A DNA stretch of 64,000 nt, from the NCBI GenBank assembly GCA_010093635.1, contig MU006810.1:97521-161520 (forward strand). The letters run 5' to 3'. Below the pieces are notes generated by a model, which saw only the letters and a list, made by a program, of their open reading frames with translations, had not been told where the DNA came from and did no database searches. Made by a program: the position numbers and the translations under genes. This DNA comes from Massarina eburnea CBS 473.64. Taxonomy: Eukaryota; Ascomycota; Dothideomycetes; Pleosporales; Massarinaceae. Shown piece after piece: positions 1-12,537 of the stretch; within the stretch, counting starts at the first letter, position 1, and every line of letters begins with the position of its first letter.

Positions 1-1746
1 AGAGGCAGTGAGGGTACAGAGAGTGTTAAGAAATCACGCGTCTTCTTGGAATCACAACAATCCTACGTCAGCACGGCCGGATCAACAGTTGATCCGAGCT
101 AAAACGCCCATTTCTACGCGTCTATTGATCAATTTGACTATCCTTCCTACTATCAACTTCAAAAATCAGCAGAATTGAGCTCGAAATCGTACAGAAACAG
201 TCAAAATTGACTCTCAGAGAGTTGAGAAATCGGCCGTCTTTTCGGCCAAGACGCTAAGGGCGACAGGGGGAGGGGGCAACCCGTTCATGCTCCACCCTTG
301 TACTCGAGGACCCATCATGGCGGGAAAGCCTGAGCACTGTGCAGACGTGCCGATAATCTTAGAAGGTAGGTAGCAATGCTCACCGCAGCCGCCCACGCTG
401 TTACGATGACATTATCGCCCCGGCTTTTCCCATTCGCATTGTCACGCTACTCTGGAGCCATGTAGAGGGCGGTACGTTGGCTCCAGGAGGGATCCGTGAC
501 GACTCACGAGAGCGCCGCAAGGCACCTGTGAGATACCGTGGCCGAGCAGTCCCCGACCCACTGCGCCTTAGCCAGACACCAGAGCAATCAATACCAGTCG
601 GCCGTCGCCCGCTCACCCGCCATGCATGCCGCTGTGAGATGGGGATGGGCCGAGGTGTCGACGTCAGGCTCGCGCGCAATGCAGCGTCAGAAATACAGAA
701 ATACAATACAGAATCCTACAGTAGTGGTGGGACATCCGGTGGGCTGGTTGGTGAGCCTTTGGCAGCGTGTGGGCCTTGGACAAGCCTGGGAAGCCTGAGG
801 CACTGGCCGCGCAGGGCGTACAATAGGAGCGAAGGTTAGACTGCGCGCGGGAGCGCACAAGCGAGAACCAGCCCTGTGAGAAAGGCCGCTAGGCCCACCG
901 CGTGCCTGTACGAAGGTAACCTCGACACCGCGACATTATTATTCGAGGTGTGTCTGGATGGCGGATCATCTGTTGATCGAGACGTCCGAATGAGGAGAGG
1001 CCGCGGCATGGGTGAATGGATAATCGTTGCGAGCCCTGTCTGCTCCTCACCGTCAACGACTGTCTAGGCAACGATCGAGCGCGCGCCTTGCCATGGCCAC
1101 GCCATGGCCACGGGTGTGTGGAAACACTTTCCCGATACATGTGACCTAGTCCCGGCAACGGCCACGGCTGGCAGATGGGAGAAGTCATGGAGATGACTAG
1201 TAGCACACCGGAGATGCAGCACGGTTCGAGACCATGTCAAATAATCATCACCAAAACCAGTCCGTCGCCGGCCGTCTTCCGCTACAAGGCCGCTATCGCG
1301 TCCGCTATCTATCGCGTCCACTATCGCGTCCGCTCACCGGCGCGCATTGTTGCTGATAGGGCTGTAATAAGCGCGCGTTTACCCTGTCTCGCCCGCGAGA
1401 CTAGAGCAGAAGGCTGAATTAAACTGCGACGGCCGGATCCTCCTCGCCGACCTTTGCTAAAGTCTAAATCTCGAGCCTGCGTCCGGCCTGCATTACCACC
1501 TACTGCTCCTTCCCCAAACCAGACATACAGCCGCTTGCTGGGCCAGTCACGCCCCGCCGTTCTACGCCAGCCACACTCGCGCACGCCTCGGATCCGAAAA
1601 ATTGCCAACCCTCAGTATTATTGCCGCACACTGAACAATACCGACCTTGGACAGACAGAAAAGACTACACACATCGTCGTCCTTCGCACGCCGAATTCCC
1701 TCGGTCCTCTCCGTCCTCTCGGTCCACGGGAGATACCTGTTCCGCA
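1..1746. other. Spacer and presumed YVH1 upstream region
   Basis: I see no supportable gene here. The open frames are short, overlap on both strands and lack family resemblance. The stretch is fairly GC-rich from about 400 to 1450. It contains an 11-bp unit CTATCGCGTCC present three times (1293-1303, 1309-1319, 1321-1331) and a short duplicated CCATGGCCACG near 1090-1112. The last 150 bases before the YVH1 start are pyrimidine-rich, as is common just upstream of fungal start codons. Confidence 0.5.
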
Positions 1747-3172
1747 ATGGCCCTAATCGATAAGGTGCCCGGAGACCTGCATCTCTACATCGGGGGGTAC
1801 GCCGCGCACTCTGATGCGTCACGACACCTGACCATTACTTCATGTCTGGCGTCACGAGAGGGAGGCTGACGAATTCCCAGCATGTTCACCCTGCGACGGC
1901 GTGATGCCCTGAAGCAGGCCAACATCACGCACGTTTTGTCGGTGCTGCGCATGCCTCTAGACCGCGACCTGTTCGGCCCATTCAAGCACATGACCGTGGA
2001 GGTCGATGATGTCGACGACGAGAATCTGCTAGAGCACTTTCCAGAGACCAACCGCTTTATTCAGGAGGGCCTTGATGGTGGTGGCGGAGTGCTGGTGCAT
2101 TGGTAAGTTGTGACCCTTGGACAGCTGAAAACTGCATGTTCAACTTTTGATCGCCGTATGCCCTTGCCCTTCTGGGTAATTCGCCATCTTCACACAACGT
2201 CTGCACCCCCCTTTCAGTCGGGAACTGTATCCAGCCTCCTCTAAACGGGTCGTACTGCTGTCCGTGCGTCCTGCATTTCTTCCCCACCAGATTCCCTCCG
2301 CAGCCTTCTAAATGCTGCATTCTCCACACCGCCCGTTTGCCACTTCATTCGCCCCGGCCACTTATTCTCAACATGCCAACTTTTCCTTCTCTTCTAGTGC
2401 CATGGGCAAATCGCGATCGGCCACCTGCGTTATTGCCTACCTGATGCAAAAGCACAACGTCAGCGCCTCCCAGGCGCTAAAACAAGTACGGGACGCACGT
2501 CCCATGGTCGAACCAAACGAGGGCTTCATGAAACAACTGGAGCTCTACGGTGAGATGCAAGCTCCCGCAAACGTCGAGGACACGCCTGCCTACCAACGAT
2601 GGGTCTACCAGCGCGAGATCGAGCTCAGCCGTGCCTGTGGACAAGCCCCTGAAGCTGAGAAGATTCGCTTCGAAGACGAGCATGCTACCGATCCGGAAGC
2701 CAGTTTTGAACTGAGATGCCGCAAATGCAGGTAAGTGGAGACCCGGTGTCACATGGTCACTCTCAGCGGCTCGCGCTTACATCCACGAAGACGCCCACTT
2801 GCAACCTCACAGTACCTTGTGAAGCACAGTTCAAACCTCGTTGCCAATGGTCAAGCCGAGAACAGCTCACCCGTCAGCCCGCCATCGAACTGCACCCACT
2901 ACTTCCTGGATCCGCTCTCGTGGATGCGTCCCGAGCTCGAACAAGGCAAACTGGACGGTCGGCTTGAATGTCCAAAGTGTCGTACTAATGTTGGTAAATA
3001 TGCCTGGCAGGGGATGCAATGCAGTTGCAGTGAATGGGTCGTACCTGGAATAAGCCTCGCCAGAAGTCGGATCGACGAAGTCAAGAAGAGAGCGACGACT
3101 GAGATCCGCCGACCTCCAGGTATGACCACGTCACCTGCTGCCGATGCAAATATCTCGAGGCAGAATCTGTAG
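1747..3172 (+). CDS. YVH1: Dual-specificity protein phosphatase, YVH1 family
   Basis: Four exons: 1747-1796, 1881-2102, 2398-2730 and 2791-3172, giving 328 residues. The catalytic half (about 10-145) has the signature H90-C91-x2-G94-x2-R97 of cysteine phosphatases, followed by SAT. The second half has a zinc-binding module with cysteines near 198, 201, 236, 262, 265, 279 and 281, the YVH1/DUSP12 arrangement. In yeast YVH1 releases Mrt4 from pre-60S ribosomes through this zinc domain and also affects growth and sporulation; the same role is inferred here. Introns are 84, 295 and 60 nt. The second one splits the catalytic Cys codon (TG|T). The start chosen gives the usual short lead into the YIGG motif. 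Joins restore conserved runs (IGGMFTLRRR, HCAMGKSRS, RCRKCRRPLAT), so the model is well supported. Confidence 0.93.
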
Positions 3173-6100
3173 ACAGCCAAATAGAAGTCTTCGCATACAT
3201 GACTCTACATGGCTGCAGGGCGACGCTCGGGAAGGATGCCGTCGCTGTGCCACATAAGATGACTGCGCCTTAAAACACCGACGGCGTGGGTCCTCACCGG
3301 CCAAGATGCAATGCGTACTCTGCTTCTTGTATTGCAAGTTTGGCAGGTGCAAAGTCCGGGGTGGTTCAAAAATCACCCTTCCGGGATTCCGCCAGATGAT
3401 GCGAGACATCATGCTCAGCCACCAAGCATCAATGCATCTGACAGCAGACTCCACACATTGATACCGCAGCACACCACTCACTTTGTCCATATATGCGAGA
3501 AACTCCCCGTGGCTGCCTAGATTTGGGCACCATGATGTGCCTCATTACTACATCAACAAGGCATCCGCGTCTACTGCTTTTCTCCAGCTAAATTCGGATA
3601 CCTCTCGGATACGTAATCCAGCCCCAACTTGTCAATATTCCGCCTTTTTTCATTATCGTCCAACAAACGGGCTGCGATCGATAGCCCCATGTACTCAAGA
3701 GACGTAGAACACAGATCTTCTCAGAAGGGTATACAGGGAATACTTTCCCCCACGCCCATTGCAATTGCCTAATTGGTTTGTTGGATTCTCATCGCCTAGC
3801 GCCCTCTTCCCACTCATTGTAATCCATTTTGCGTCCACTCTTCTCCACACTCTTGGATGCTTCGTCTACGACAAAGACAACCAAACACGTACGATAGATA
3901 AAACATACACACGCATGCCACTAACTACGCGCTACTAGAAAGCATGAACGCCCTGCATAACTTACAATACGAATAGGCAGCCTTACGCACCTTCCTCCAT
4001 CGTTAGCCTTGTTGATTTCGCGCTCCTTCCCCAATCCAGACAGTGAACACGACATAACAAGTAAACGCATCCGCACCACATAAGCCAACTCCCCGTTAGT
4101 TTCTCTAACCCTACATCAAGAAACCGAGTATTGATTCGACGACAGAGCCCGGGGGCTAATGGAAAAGGATTCCTTCCAAACCCAATGAAACGCCGACACC
4201 GACATTCAATCCTCCGACCATCCTCCGACCAGTCTGACCAGTCCATCATCTTCTTCGAATCCTTCCCGCCACCCTACACCACCCTACTCGACGGAATCTC
4301 ACGCACCGCACAAAGCACGGATCCATGCGTTGTCCCTACGTCCAGTCAACAAACCCAGCACGTCAGCATCCGGTAGGATTGCATTCATTCAAACCTCGGG
4401 TAGGGTACCTAGGGTAGGGTGGATATCACGGTGGCTAATAAAACTCCACCGGATCGAGACCCTTTCTCTCGCTCGCTCGTTTGCCCTGCATTCCCAAACA
4501 CCTCACATTTAACTCTGCCGTACGGTACGGCGTACGGGCCTCGTACATATGCGCCTGGCTATTTCCGTCCGTGGGTGCGTGGGAGTGAGCGAGTGAGTGA
4601 TGCGATGTGGACGGACGTGATTTGCCGCGACCCCGTGCTCGCTCGCGAGCTGTCCGCGGCGTATCGTATCGTGTGTTGGGGAGGGTTTCGGGAATCCCGA
4701 ATCTGTGTCGCTGTGCATGTCGGGCTCGCTGAAATACATGTATGTGTATGTGTGTGTGTGTGTGTGTGTCGATCATGACATTCTGCGTGTAATGCGTCGG
4801 GATTCGGGGGAGCTGATTGATGGAAAATGGCATTATATACCATGCTATGCGGAATGCAGACATGTTCTATGTATCATGTAGTGCGGCCCGAGAAGGGGCT
4901 CTCTCTGCAAGGCAACTGTTTGGAACGTGGACACATGGGCGTACATGTATGAGATGCGGTGATTGGAAATCCAATGCAGCCCTAGGTGTGATGCCACGTT
5001 CTTCCATTGCCAACGGTGATGCTGTCGAGTCGAAGTCTTTGGCCTCTGTGTGGTACGGTGGGGGAGATTGGAATTCGGACAGCGTGGCGAGTGTGGGTGT
5101 GGTTTGTTACCTTGAAGAAGGTACGGAGTGCTGGGTGGTGAGGTGCTTATCGGATTTTTATAGATGTGTGGGAGGGGATGCGTTGGTGGATGGTGGTCAC
5201 GTTGTTATTACTGTGACGCTTTTTAGTGTGTGAGAAAGCATGTTTTGTTTGGCTGTTTAGGGTGTTTAGGGTGTAGTAGCTAGGTGTAGATAATAACGCT
5301 GCTTTTTTTCTTCTTCGACGCTGTTTGTAGTGTTGGTATGGTCTTGATGTTGACGGTTCTGTGTGTGGTGCTGCTTAATCTTAGCTTTCCTCGTCTAGAT
5401 GCTGAAATATCTTGCATATTCGGTTCATGGAACTCGTTGTAGATGTTAAGACGTATACGAGAGATGGGTTGGTATTTTGTATATATATAGATGGGTTAGG
5501 ATAGATGTAGTGTTAAAGTAGAACATGTTTTATAAACTAAGCCATGTATTCAACTTCTGTAGTATTAATCCGCGTTCTCTAACATTCGTAGACGGGCTGT
5601 AGGTATCGATATCTATAGCATTAGACCTAAACATAAGATTCAAAGATTCCTTATCTTCTAGTTCCGCGGTTCAAAGCCTGAAACAAAGAACATATTATAT
5701 CTGTTACTATACACTACTATACGCACCGCAACACAATCTATTCATTATACAACTTAATCTACTAATCAACCTACCCCTCTGTTAAACAAACTCACGCGTA
5801 GTAAAACTACAACAATACTACCCCTTCACTTACTTCTAACCCTCCTAAAACAAACAAACAAACAAACCTACATTCCCTTACTATATCCCCCCCCCTCTAT
5901 ATATACATCCCCATAATCCCCTAGATAAAATCCTCATCAACTAAAACTTACAAAAAAGCCAGTCCCCAGTGCCATCTCTCACATCCATACATCCAATCCA
6001 ATTCAACCTAATCCAATCTAACCTAACTAACCGCTCTAATCCCAAACTTCCAACTTCTAACCCAACAACCCTATAACACATACTCTACTCCACTCCACCC

Positions 6101-6563
6101 CAACCACATCAACGTAATCAACCCCAGGATCGCTAAAAGCTATACATACTATCCGCTTACCCTACAATCTAGTCGACATAAAGTCATCCGTCTTAGTACC
6201 AAACACACTGATCCCAAGGCGGGGGCCTTAACTATCCTTCATGTCAGCTCGCAAAAGAACTCATACACTGGTAGCAATCAGAGTTGTCATCACACCCACC
6301 TTATACAGACCGAGCATCACAAGTCAAACAGTCAGTCGTGTTCAGTTTCGACGGGTTCAGCGTTGATAATATAAGAATATAGGTACAATCTTAGGTAGCG
6401 ATACGACTCCCCCAACCCCAACGATGCATATCGTATAAATAGAGATAAGTACGCCTGAACCCCTCTTCCCCCATACCAAAAAGGAAATCGCTTCTTGTAT
6501 GCTTATAAACAACAATTTAAAAACAGCTTTCCACCCTCTTAATCACCACTCACCTTCTTACAG
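3173..6563. other. Long AT-rich spacer between convergent genes
   Basis: This spacer lies between the 3' ends of YVH1 and the Tag1-like gene. It holds a TG microsatellite around 4748-4769, a CAAA tract near 5850-5867, and a C-rich, strand-skewed stretch at 5700-6120. From 5234 to 6563 no frame of 60 codons stays open on either strand. A 138-codon frame at 4817-5233 shows no domain or composition that I can defend as coding. I see no RNA gene. Confidence 0.5.
4745..4769. repeat. TG dinucleotide microsatellite
   Basis: This is an uninterrupted TG run following a short TATG/TGTATG lead-in. It lies in the spacer downstream of YVH1 and has no coding role. Confidence 0.85.
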
Positions 6564-9458
6564 TCACAGTCTAACATGCGCCCCAATACTCGCACCCTGA
6601 TACCAAACCTGCTCCCTCCATCGGCCAATTCGAATTCCCACATGCGCAAACGCACTCAACTTCAGTGTCCCGCCTAATGCATTTAGGATAGCATCGTATC
6701 CAATGCTCCCAAAACTCCAATCGACCGGAAGTCTCGGGGTTTCAGTAAGGCCAGGTGGTACGGCGAAGGGGAGGTCGTATAGGATCTTGCCAGAAGGATG
6801 GCCGTCGTGGTAGGCAGTGGCGTTCAAGTTGGTGATGTAGAGGGTTGTGGAGTTGAAAGGCGAGGCCAGAGTAAATAAGGCAGTGGATGAGATGAGGTGC
6901 ATAGTCGCGTCGCGAATAAAGTGGGTGCGTTTATGGCCAGTGCCGTCATCCGGATCATCGGGATCGGAGTCATCAGGCTTCTTAGGGGTAGAAAGGCTAG
7001 GTGCAGGGAGGGTGATTGGAAACCTCGAGAGTGCGGAACCTAATGCTGGTTGAGAGGGAATGGTGCCGTTGTGGGCTTGGAGGGTGAGGGAGGTATTGTA
7101 CCCTGTCACGGTCAGTACATACACAAGAAAAATGCAGCATTTGAGCAAATCTCCATTGGCACCAGCCCAAGGAGCGTGTCCAGACCACCTTCCTGGGGTG
7201 TTTTGCAGGAAACATACCTGATATGAATTGCGACAAGAGTTCCCTACCAACCAACGCCCCAATTGCACCGCTATTTCTATAAGGATCCCAAACAACGGTG
7301 ATGAGGATACCCGAATTGTTACCAGGGTGGACTTCGACGTTCTTTGCAATAGCCTGACCAAGAATGGTCTCATTGACGAGAACGTTAATATTAAAATAAG
7401 GAACTGTAGCTGAATAATTCGTAGGATTCGTTAAATTGGCGTGGGCCTGAAGGACGATAGATGTCCGCGAGGTGTCGACGATCGAGAGGTTGTAGATCTT
7501 GGGAGCAAAGGTGCTGACATTGTGGCCGCCTTTATGGCTTCCAATAGCTAAACCACACGTTAGCAAAATGCCGGAGCAGTGGTTCCACTCTAGGTTCACG
7601 AACTGGATCACGAACGTTTTACGGGGACGACTCCTTCTGCGGGTATGTCCCGCACCGCAAGCTCGCCCATGGGAGTATCCACCTTCACGCTCACTGCGGC
7701 TTTCACATCCATCATGATAGAGCTGGTGCCGAACAGTAAGGCTTGCACGACTTCGCTGAAGACGTCCTGATCGACAATGTCGATTGGCGCGTTTTTGATC
7801 TCGGATTCGACGAGCAGTGACGGCGCTTCGTTTCCGTGAGCATCGACTCTCGTCGAGTTAGCATGCTGCCACTTTTCCAAGTCAAGCTTCCCCAGAATCC
7901 TTCCTTCGTAGTAAATGTCCGCATCAGCCTTGACACGACTCACATTAAGAGGGAAATTCATCTCATGGGGCAAGTTGATGTCGACCTTGACAATGGCAGA
8001 GATCTGGGGCATTGAGTTTGGATCGCCCTCTTCTGCGAAAGGATCTGGCAGGTTAAAGTGGACGTCGGCCATGGTGAAGCCTTTGATGAGATTGCCCATG
8101 TCGCGTCCAGCAAAGGGAACCTTTACGGTGATGTCCTTGAGCAAGTCTCGAGCCCAGTTGGGGGTTTCTGGATCGGGAAATTTGCAGCAGTTGATATAGA
8201 TGGGCGCATCCTGTCCTTGCATGTAGTCTCCCAAAAGCACATCCAATGGCGACTTGGCAGAATCCGGGCAAACGTCGAGTAGTGAATGTGGTAGTTTCTC
8301 TACCTTGCCGGTGACATTGACCTCTAGGTCGGTGTTTGGTCTGACCTCCAACATTGCGGTTTCGGCGGTGCCCACGTTGATGAGCTCTGATTGAGCGCAG
8401 CCGTCGACGAGAACATCCACGGCGACCGGAGGTACGTTGAGCTGGACAGGGAAGTTGTTCATCACCATAATGGAAACATCTGCACCCATCCCCTTGTGTC
8501 CATCATTGGCTTCTCGGAGGTTAAGCCGGGTGATGTTGTACCGAGGGAACTGAGGAAGGTCGTGTCCTGCAAACGAGGGACTATTAGCACGATCGCATCA
8601 GCAACACCACACCCCCAAAGGACGGATCCTACCTTGAAAGACCAAAGAATCCTCCACAATCTGCCTGCCAAGATGTATGAGACCAGACTTGATGGGCACC
8701 TCGGCTTTACCTCTGAGACGAATCTGGCCTAAGCGCCCATCCATCCAGTCGTTGGCGACGTTTCGAATCTTCTCAAAAGATCCAGGCTCCACATGAGCAA
8801 ATAGGGAGATATGAGTGGTATGGCCATTTCGAATGCTGACTTTGACGCCAGGTATCCTAGCCTTGCCGACCAGAACATTGCCGTACTCGGGCAGATACAC
8901 GTCCACATCCGTTGGCCCGGTCTCGACCTCGCTGGCGATCCAGGTTCCGAACCGACCGAGATTGCGCACGCTCTGCTTCTCGACCTTTGAAGCGTCCATT
9001 GTAAAGTCACCCTCCACCTGGATCTTGATTCCGTTCGCCGTCAAGGAGTCGAGCGACAGCTTTGTAGGCTTGAAGTCGGCTGCCTGCATGGCGTACTCCT
9101 CGATGCCCTCCGTCGCCAGGAAGCCGAGCATTATGAAGACCACGGCGATGCACAATACGACCAGCGCCAGTATGCTAGGCCATCTCTTCCTCCAGAATCG
9201 TGCTTTGCCACCTTTGGCAGTATCCGGCACCCCATGTCTCAACCGCAACCGCAACAGCGATGCCGTAGCCGAGGCCGGCTCGTCCTCCTCTTCATCGTCA
9301 CTCGGATCTCCTGCTAACAGCGGGGTTTCTTCCGTGGTTCGACTTGACAGCTGCGAGCGGCCCGACTTCGCCGATTTCGACGACCGGGCTGACTTGTGGG
9401 AGGCCGGGCGCGAGCTGGTGCGGGTCGAGGCCCACGTGCTGTTGGGAGCGTCCTCCAT
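6564..9458 (-). CDS. Tag1-like vacuolar/LEA-domain membrane protein
   Basis: Four exons on the minus strand: 9458-8633, 8566-7616, 7547-7218 and 7102-6564, giving 881 residues. The N-terminus (1-90) is Ser/Arg/acid-rich and cytosol-like. It carries an ETPLL motif near 44-48, resembling acidic dileucine vacuolar sorting signals. One transmembrane helix follows (about 94-115), then a long lumenal region of repeated LEA14/immunoglobulin-like beta modules with many N-glycosylation sequons. This architecture is that of the fungal Tag1 family, often labelled 'pre-rRNA processing protein' in databases. Yeast Tag1 is a vacuolar membrane protein that helps end autophagy. The second intron uses a GTTCGT donor (7615); an alternative GTAAAA donor 7 nt upstream would break the frame. 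Introns are 66, 68 and 115 nt. Family assignment is good; the precise function is inferred. Confidence 0.8.
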
Positions 9459-9791
9459 AGTGGAGATGATGGCGAAATTGTGCGCAGTCTCTGCTGCTAT
9501 ATCATGCGAGGTTGAGATAATGAAGCTCCAACGCGGATGAGGTGGTGTAGAGAGAAGGCGGAAAGGCGAAAGCTGGTCAGGCATGCGGCGTCATCAACGG
9601 GCTGTGAGGGACACGCCAAGACGCGCTAGACCGGGATCACCAATGCGGCAACGACCCCAGATCTACACGGGGACGTTGGAGTCCAAAAAAACCGCCATAG
9701 GGCGTATGACTCCGCCTTTCCCGTGATACTCTATAGACTCTATAGACATTCAATTGCTTGTGTCAAGCTTCACGCCATTGAACAGGCCAAG
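9459..9791. promoter_or_regulatory. Divergent promoter, Tag1-like gene / ARG3
   Basis: This 333-bp region separates the start codons of two genes transcribed away from each other. A tandem 9-bp duplication, ACTCTATAG twice (9728-9736 and 9737-9745), places two TATAG cores about 50 bp before the ARG3 start. An in-frame ATG at 9723 would add 23 residues to ARG3 but would precede a normal mitochondrial presequence, so I did not use it. Confidence 0.55.
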
Positions 9792-10996
9792 ATGCCGTCC
9801 TTTCGCCCAGCCACCACAGCTCTCCGGAGCTTGTATCGGGCACAGGCCCGCGGCTACTCACTCGCGCAAGCCCCAGCTAACCCACCCAAGTCGCCCTTTG
9901 CGCCCCGACACTTGCTCTCGATAGCCGACCTGACGCCCGCCGAGCTCACGACTCTCGTCCGAAATGCTCACAGACACAAGACGGGCATCAAGTCGGGGAC
10001 GGGCGAGATTCCGCTTGCGCTGCGGGGTGCGCTTGCTGGCAAGACCGTCGCCATGACGTTTAGCAAAAGGAGTACCCGCACCAGAGTGTCGACGGAAGGA
10101 GCGATCGCAGCATTAGGGGGCAGTCCCATGTTTTTGGGCAAGGACGACATTCAGTTGGGTGTATGGCTGCCAACCATTCCACACACGTGCTTCATACTGA
10201 CATACGTCGTCATGGTGATAGGTCAACGAGTCGCTGTACGATACTTCACTCGTCCTCTCCAGCATGACGGCCGCCATCGTCGCCCGGGTAGGGCCGCACT
10301 CCGACGTAGCAGGCCTCGCCAAGCACTCGGCTGTCCCCGTCATCAACGCGCTCTCCGACCTCTATCACCCGCTCCAGATCATCGCCGACCTCCTCACAAT
10401 AGCCGAGGTGAATCTGTCAAGTTCAAAGACGTCACTCGGTCTTGAAGGCCTGAAGATCGCGTGGATTGGGGACGCCAACAATGTCTTGTACGATCTCGCC
10501 ATCGGCGCTACGAAGCTCGGCATAGACATCTCTGTCGCAACACCAAAGGGCTACGAGATACCCGAGCAGATGCGCAATGTGATCAGCCAGGCTGCAGGCA
10601 CTGCTTCCAAGCCTGGCAAGCTGTTCGAGACGACAGTGCCTGAGGAAGCCATCAAGGATGCAGATATCCTCGTGACAGATACCTGGGTCTCCATGGGCCA
10701 GGAAGAGGAGACGGCGAAGAGGTTGAAGGCCTTTGAGGGCTTCCAAATCACCTCCGAGCTTGCTAAGCGTGGTGGCGCAAAGGACAGCTGGTCGTTCATG
10801 CACTGCCTACCCCGTCATCCCGAAGAAGTCAGCGACGAGGTGTTCTACGGCCCACGGTCGGTGGTGTTTCGGGAAGCCGAGAACAGGTTGTGGGCAGCCA
10901 TCTGTGAGTTGTTGCTTTGGAATCCGCTATACTCAACACTAACAGAACCTAGCTGCGTTGGAAGCATTTGTCGTGAACAAGGGCAAGATATCATAA
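9792..10996 (+). CDS. ARG3: Ornithine carbamoyltransferase, mitochondrial
   Basis: Three exons: 9792-10160, 10222-10903 and 10953-10996, giving 364 residues, the normal fungal length. The enzyme joins carbamoyl phosphate and ornithine to make citrulline in arginine biosynthesis, in the mitochondrial matrix. Residues 1-30 are Arg/Ser/Ala-rich without acids, a mitochondrial presequence. Visible motifs are the carbamoyl-phosphate loop STRTR (94-98), HPLQ (172-175), the SMG ornithine loop (280-282) and the catalytic HCLPRH (317-322). The final 14 residues come from a tiny third exon. Introns are 61 and 49 nt; the joins restore LGVNESLYDTS and AAISALEAFVVNKG. The homologue is called argB in Aspergillus. 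All key residues are intact. Confidence 0.96.
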
Positions 10997-11493
10997 ACTA
11001 CCAAATCAACTGACACAGGACAACAAAACTTCAGGGGGTAGATATATGGAAGTGACGGTCGGATAATTAGGAAATATTGAGACCGAGACCAGGTACAAAA
11101 GAACTGGTCAGATGACTGGACCTCTGGACTTTTCATACAATGGCGTGTAGTTTTGTGGCCAAAAAGGAAAAGGGAGTATGGATAAAAGCATTCAGGTATC
11201 TTACACTCAACACGAGTGAAATAAAATCAAAGTTACACAGACACAGACCCTTGTCCGTTCGGACGAATACTATCACTACCATGCCAAGTGAAGCCCCATC
11301 ACGCGAAATACAAAGGCGGGGGTGATTTCCGTGTAACGATATGACGATACCGCAACATGCAACTCCGAATCCATCACCCACTACTAGCCTAACCAACAAC
11401 GACCACCCCAACCCCACTCCACTCCACCCCAACACAATCCACAACCCACAAAGTCCAACCCTTTCACCCCCTTCCCCATCCCCCAAAAGCAAA

Positions 11494-12056
11494 ATGGTCC
11501 TCATACCCATCGCCCACACCACACCCATCAACCCCCCCACCACCACGCCCACGCTAACCCACCAACAAATCTGGACGGGCCTGCTCCGCAAAATCCACCA
11601 CGCCGAAGAATTCGTGCCGATAATATCCTCCTGCGAAGTCCTAAGCGACACCGACGGTGTCGTAGAGCGCGTCGTCACGTTCAAGGAAGGGCAGTTTGCG
11701 CGGCGCGAGGCGCGGGAGACGGTGCGGTGTTTTGGGAGGGAGTGGGTCGATTTCGAACAGAGTGATGGCACGCGGATTAGGAATGTTGTGGGGAGGGGTG
11801 GGGGCGGAGGGGAGTTGTATATGAGTTATATGTTTGAGGTTTTGGTGGAGGGGGAGGAGGGGAGTGATGGGGTGGAGGGGGAGAGGGGGAGGTTGAGGGA
11901 TGTGAGTTTTTGGATTACTTTCTTGCTTTCTTTCTTTCTTTCTTCGGGGATTGGGGAATGCTGACTTGTGAAATGTAGATGGCGAAGAAAGCTGTCGAGT
12001 CTTCTATCGATACTATTCGGGCTATGGTCAAGGATGGGCGGATTCCTGCGGAATGA
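11494..12056 (+). CDS. DUF1857 / AtaL-like SRPBCC-fold protein
   Basis: Two exons, 11494-11901 and 11979-12056, encode 161 residues. The sequence opens with a hydrophobic strand and TTPINPP, followed by LTHQQIWTGLLRKIHHAEEFVP. This is the conserved start of the fungal DUF1857 family, which has a START/SRPBCC-type ligand-binding fold. The C-terminal helix (AKKAVESSIDTIRAMV) is in the second exon. Some relatives lie in secondary-metabolite clusters, but no such cluster is visible here. The start codon is the one that fits the family; an in-frame ATG at 11341 would add a low-complexity Pro/Thr/Asn extension. Codon use is odd: the first third is C-rich, and the end (about 11790-11900) is nearly all G on the coding strand. 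The 77-nt intron has a TTTC microsatellite. Confidence 0.8.
11790..11812 (+). other. G-quadruplex-like run inside DUF1857 coding sequence
   Basis: Runs of four, four, five, two and four guanines sit within 23 bases on the coding strand, near the end of exon 1. They encode a Gly/Arg-rich loop. The pattern satisfies the usual intramolecular G-quadruplex motif; folding is not shown. Confidence 0.5.
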
Positions 12057-12537
12057 GAAAGACCGATCCAGAGTGGTCAGGAGAGACTAAAAAGCATGCC
12101 TGAGAAGAGAGTAATCGAACATTGTATTTTGCAACCCCGACCAAGCCGGCCAACTATCTATCTTGACCGACGGAGAAAGCCTGTGATAATATTTAGAGAC
12201 GCATGAGAGTCATAGCAAACAACGCCCCTAGCACCGTACCATGCAAGTAAAGAAAGAAAGCTTTTCCTATTTATCCATCTCCATCCCTCCTCCTGTAAAA
12301 GAGATACAATTTCCAACCGCTGTGTTGGACATCAGACGTTCGCTTTTGATTTTTTGGTGAAATGCCTGATAATAGCCGTTGCCGAGAGGATTCGATTATC
12401 CAACGCTCGTGGTCCGAAATGAGGCGGGCAAGAGGTCAATGCCGGCGAACCGTGCGTGATGAGTAGAGAATTAAGAAAGGACTGCCCGGTTTTTCTGCAA
12501 CCCGAGAGGTCCTTGTCGTTAACGTTGATGAGATACC
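12057..12537. other. Spacer between convergent genes
   Basis: This contains the 3' flanks of the DUF1857 gene and the NCBP3-like gene. I see no open frame, RNA gene or notable repeat. Confidence 0.5.

Noticed and set aside
4817..5233. 138-codon plus-strand frame in spacer
   Set aside because: No domain, Gly/Val/Asp-rich shift from GT-skewed DNA, and no promoter or intron signs.
8815..9540. 241-codon frame opposite the Tag1-like gene
   Set aside because: Antisense shadow of a gene with a clear domain order.
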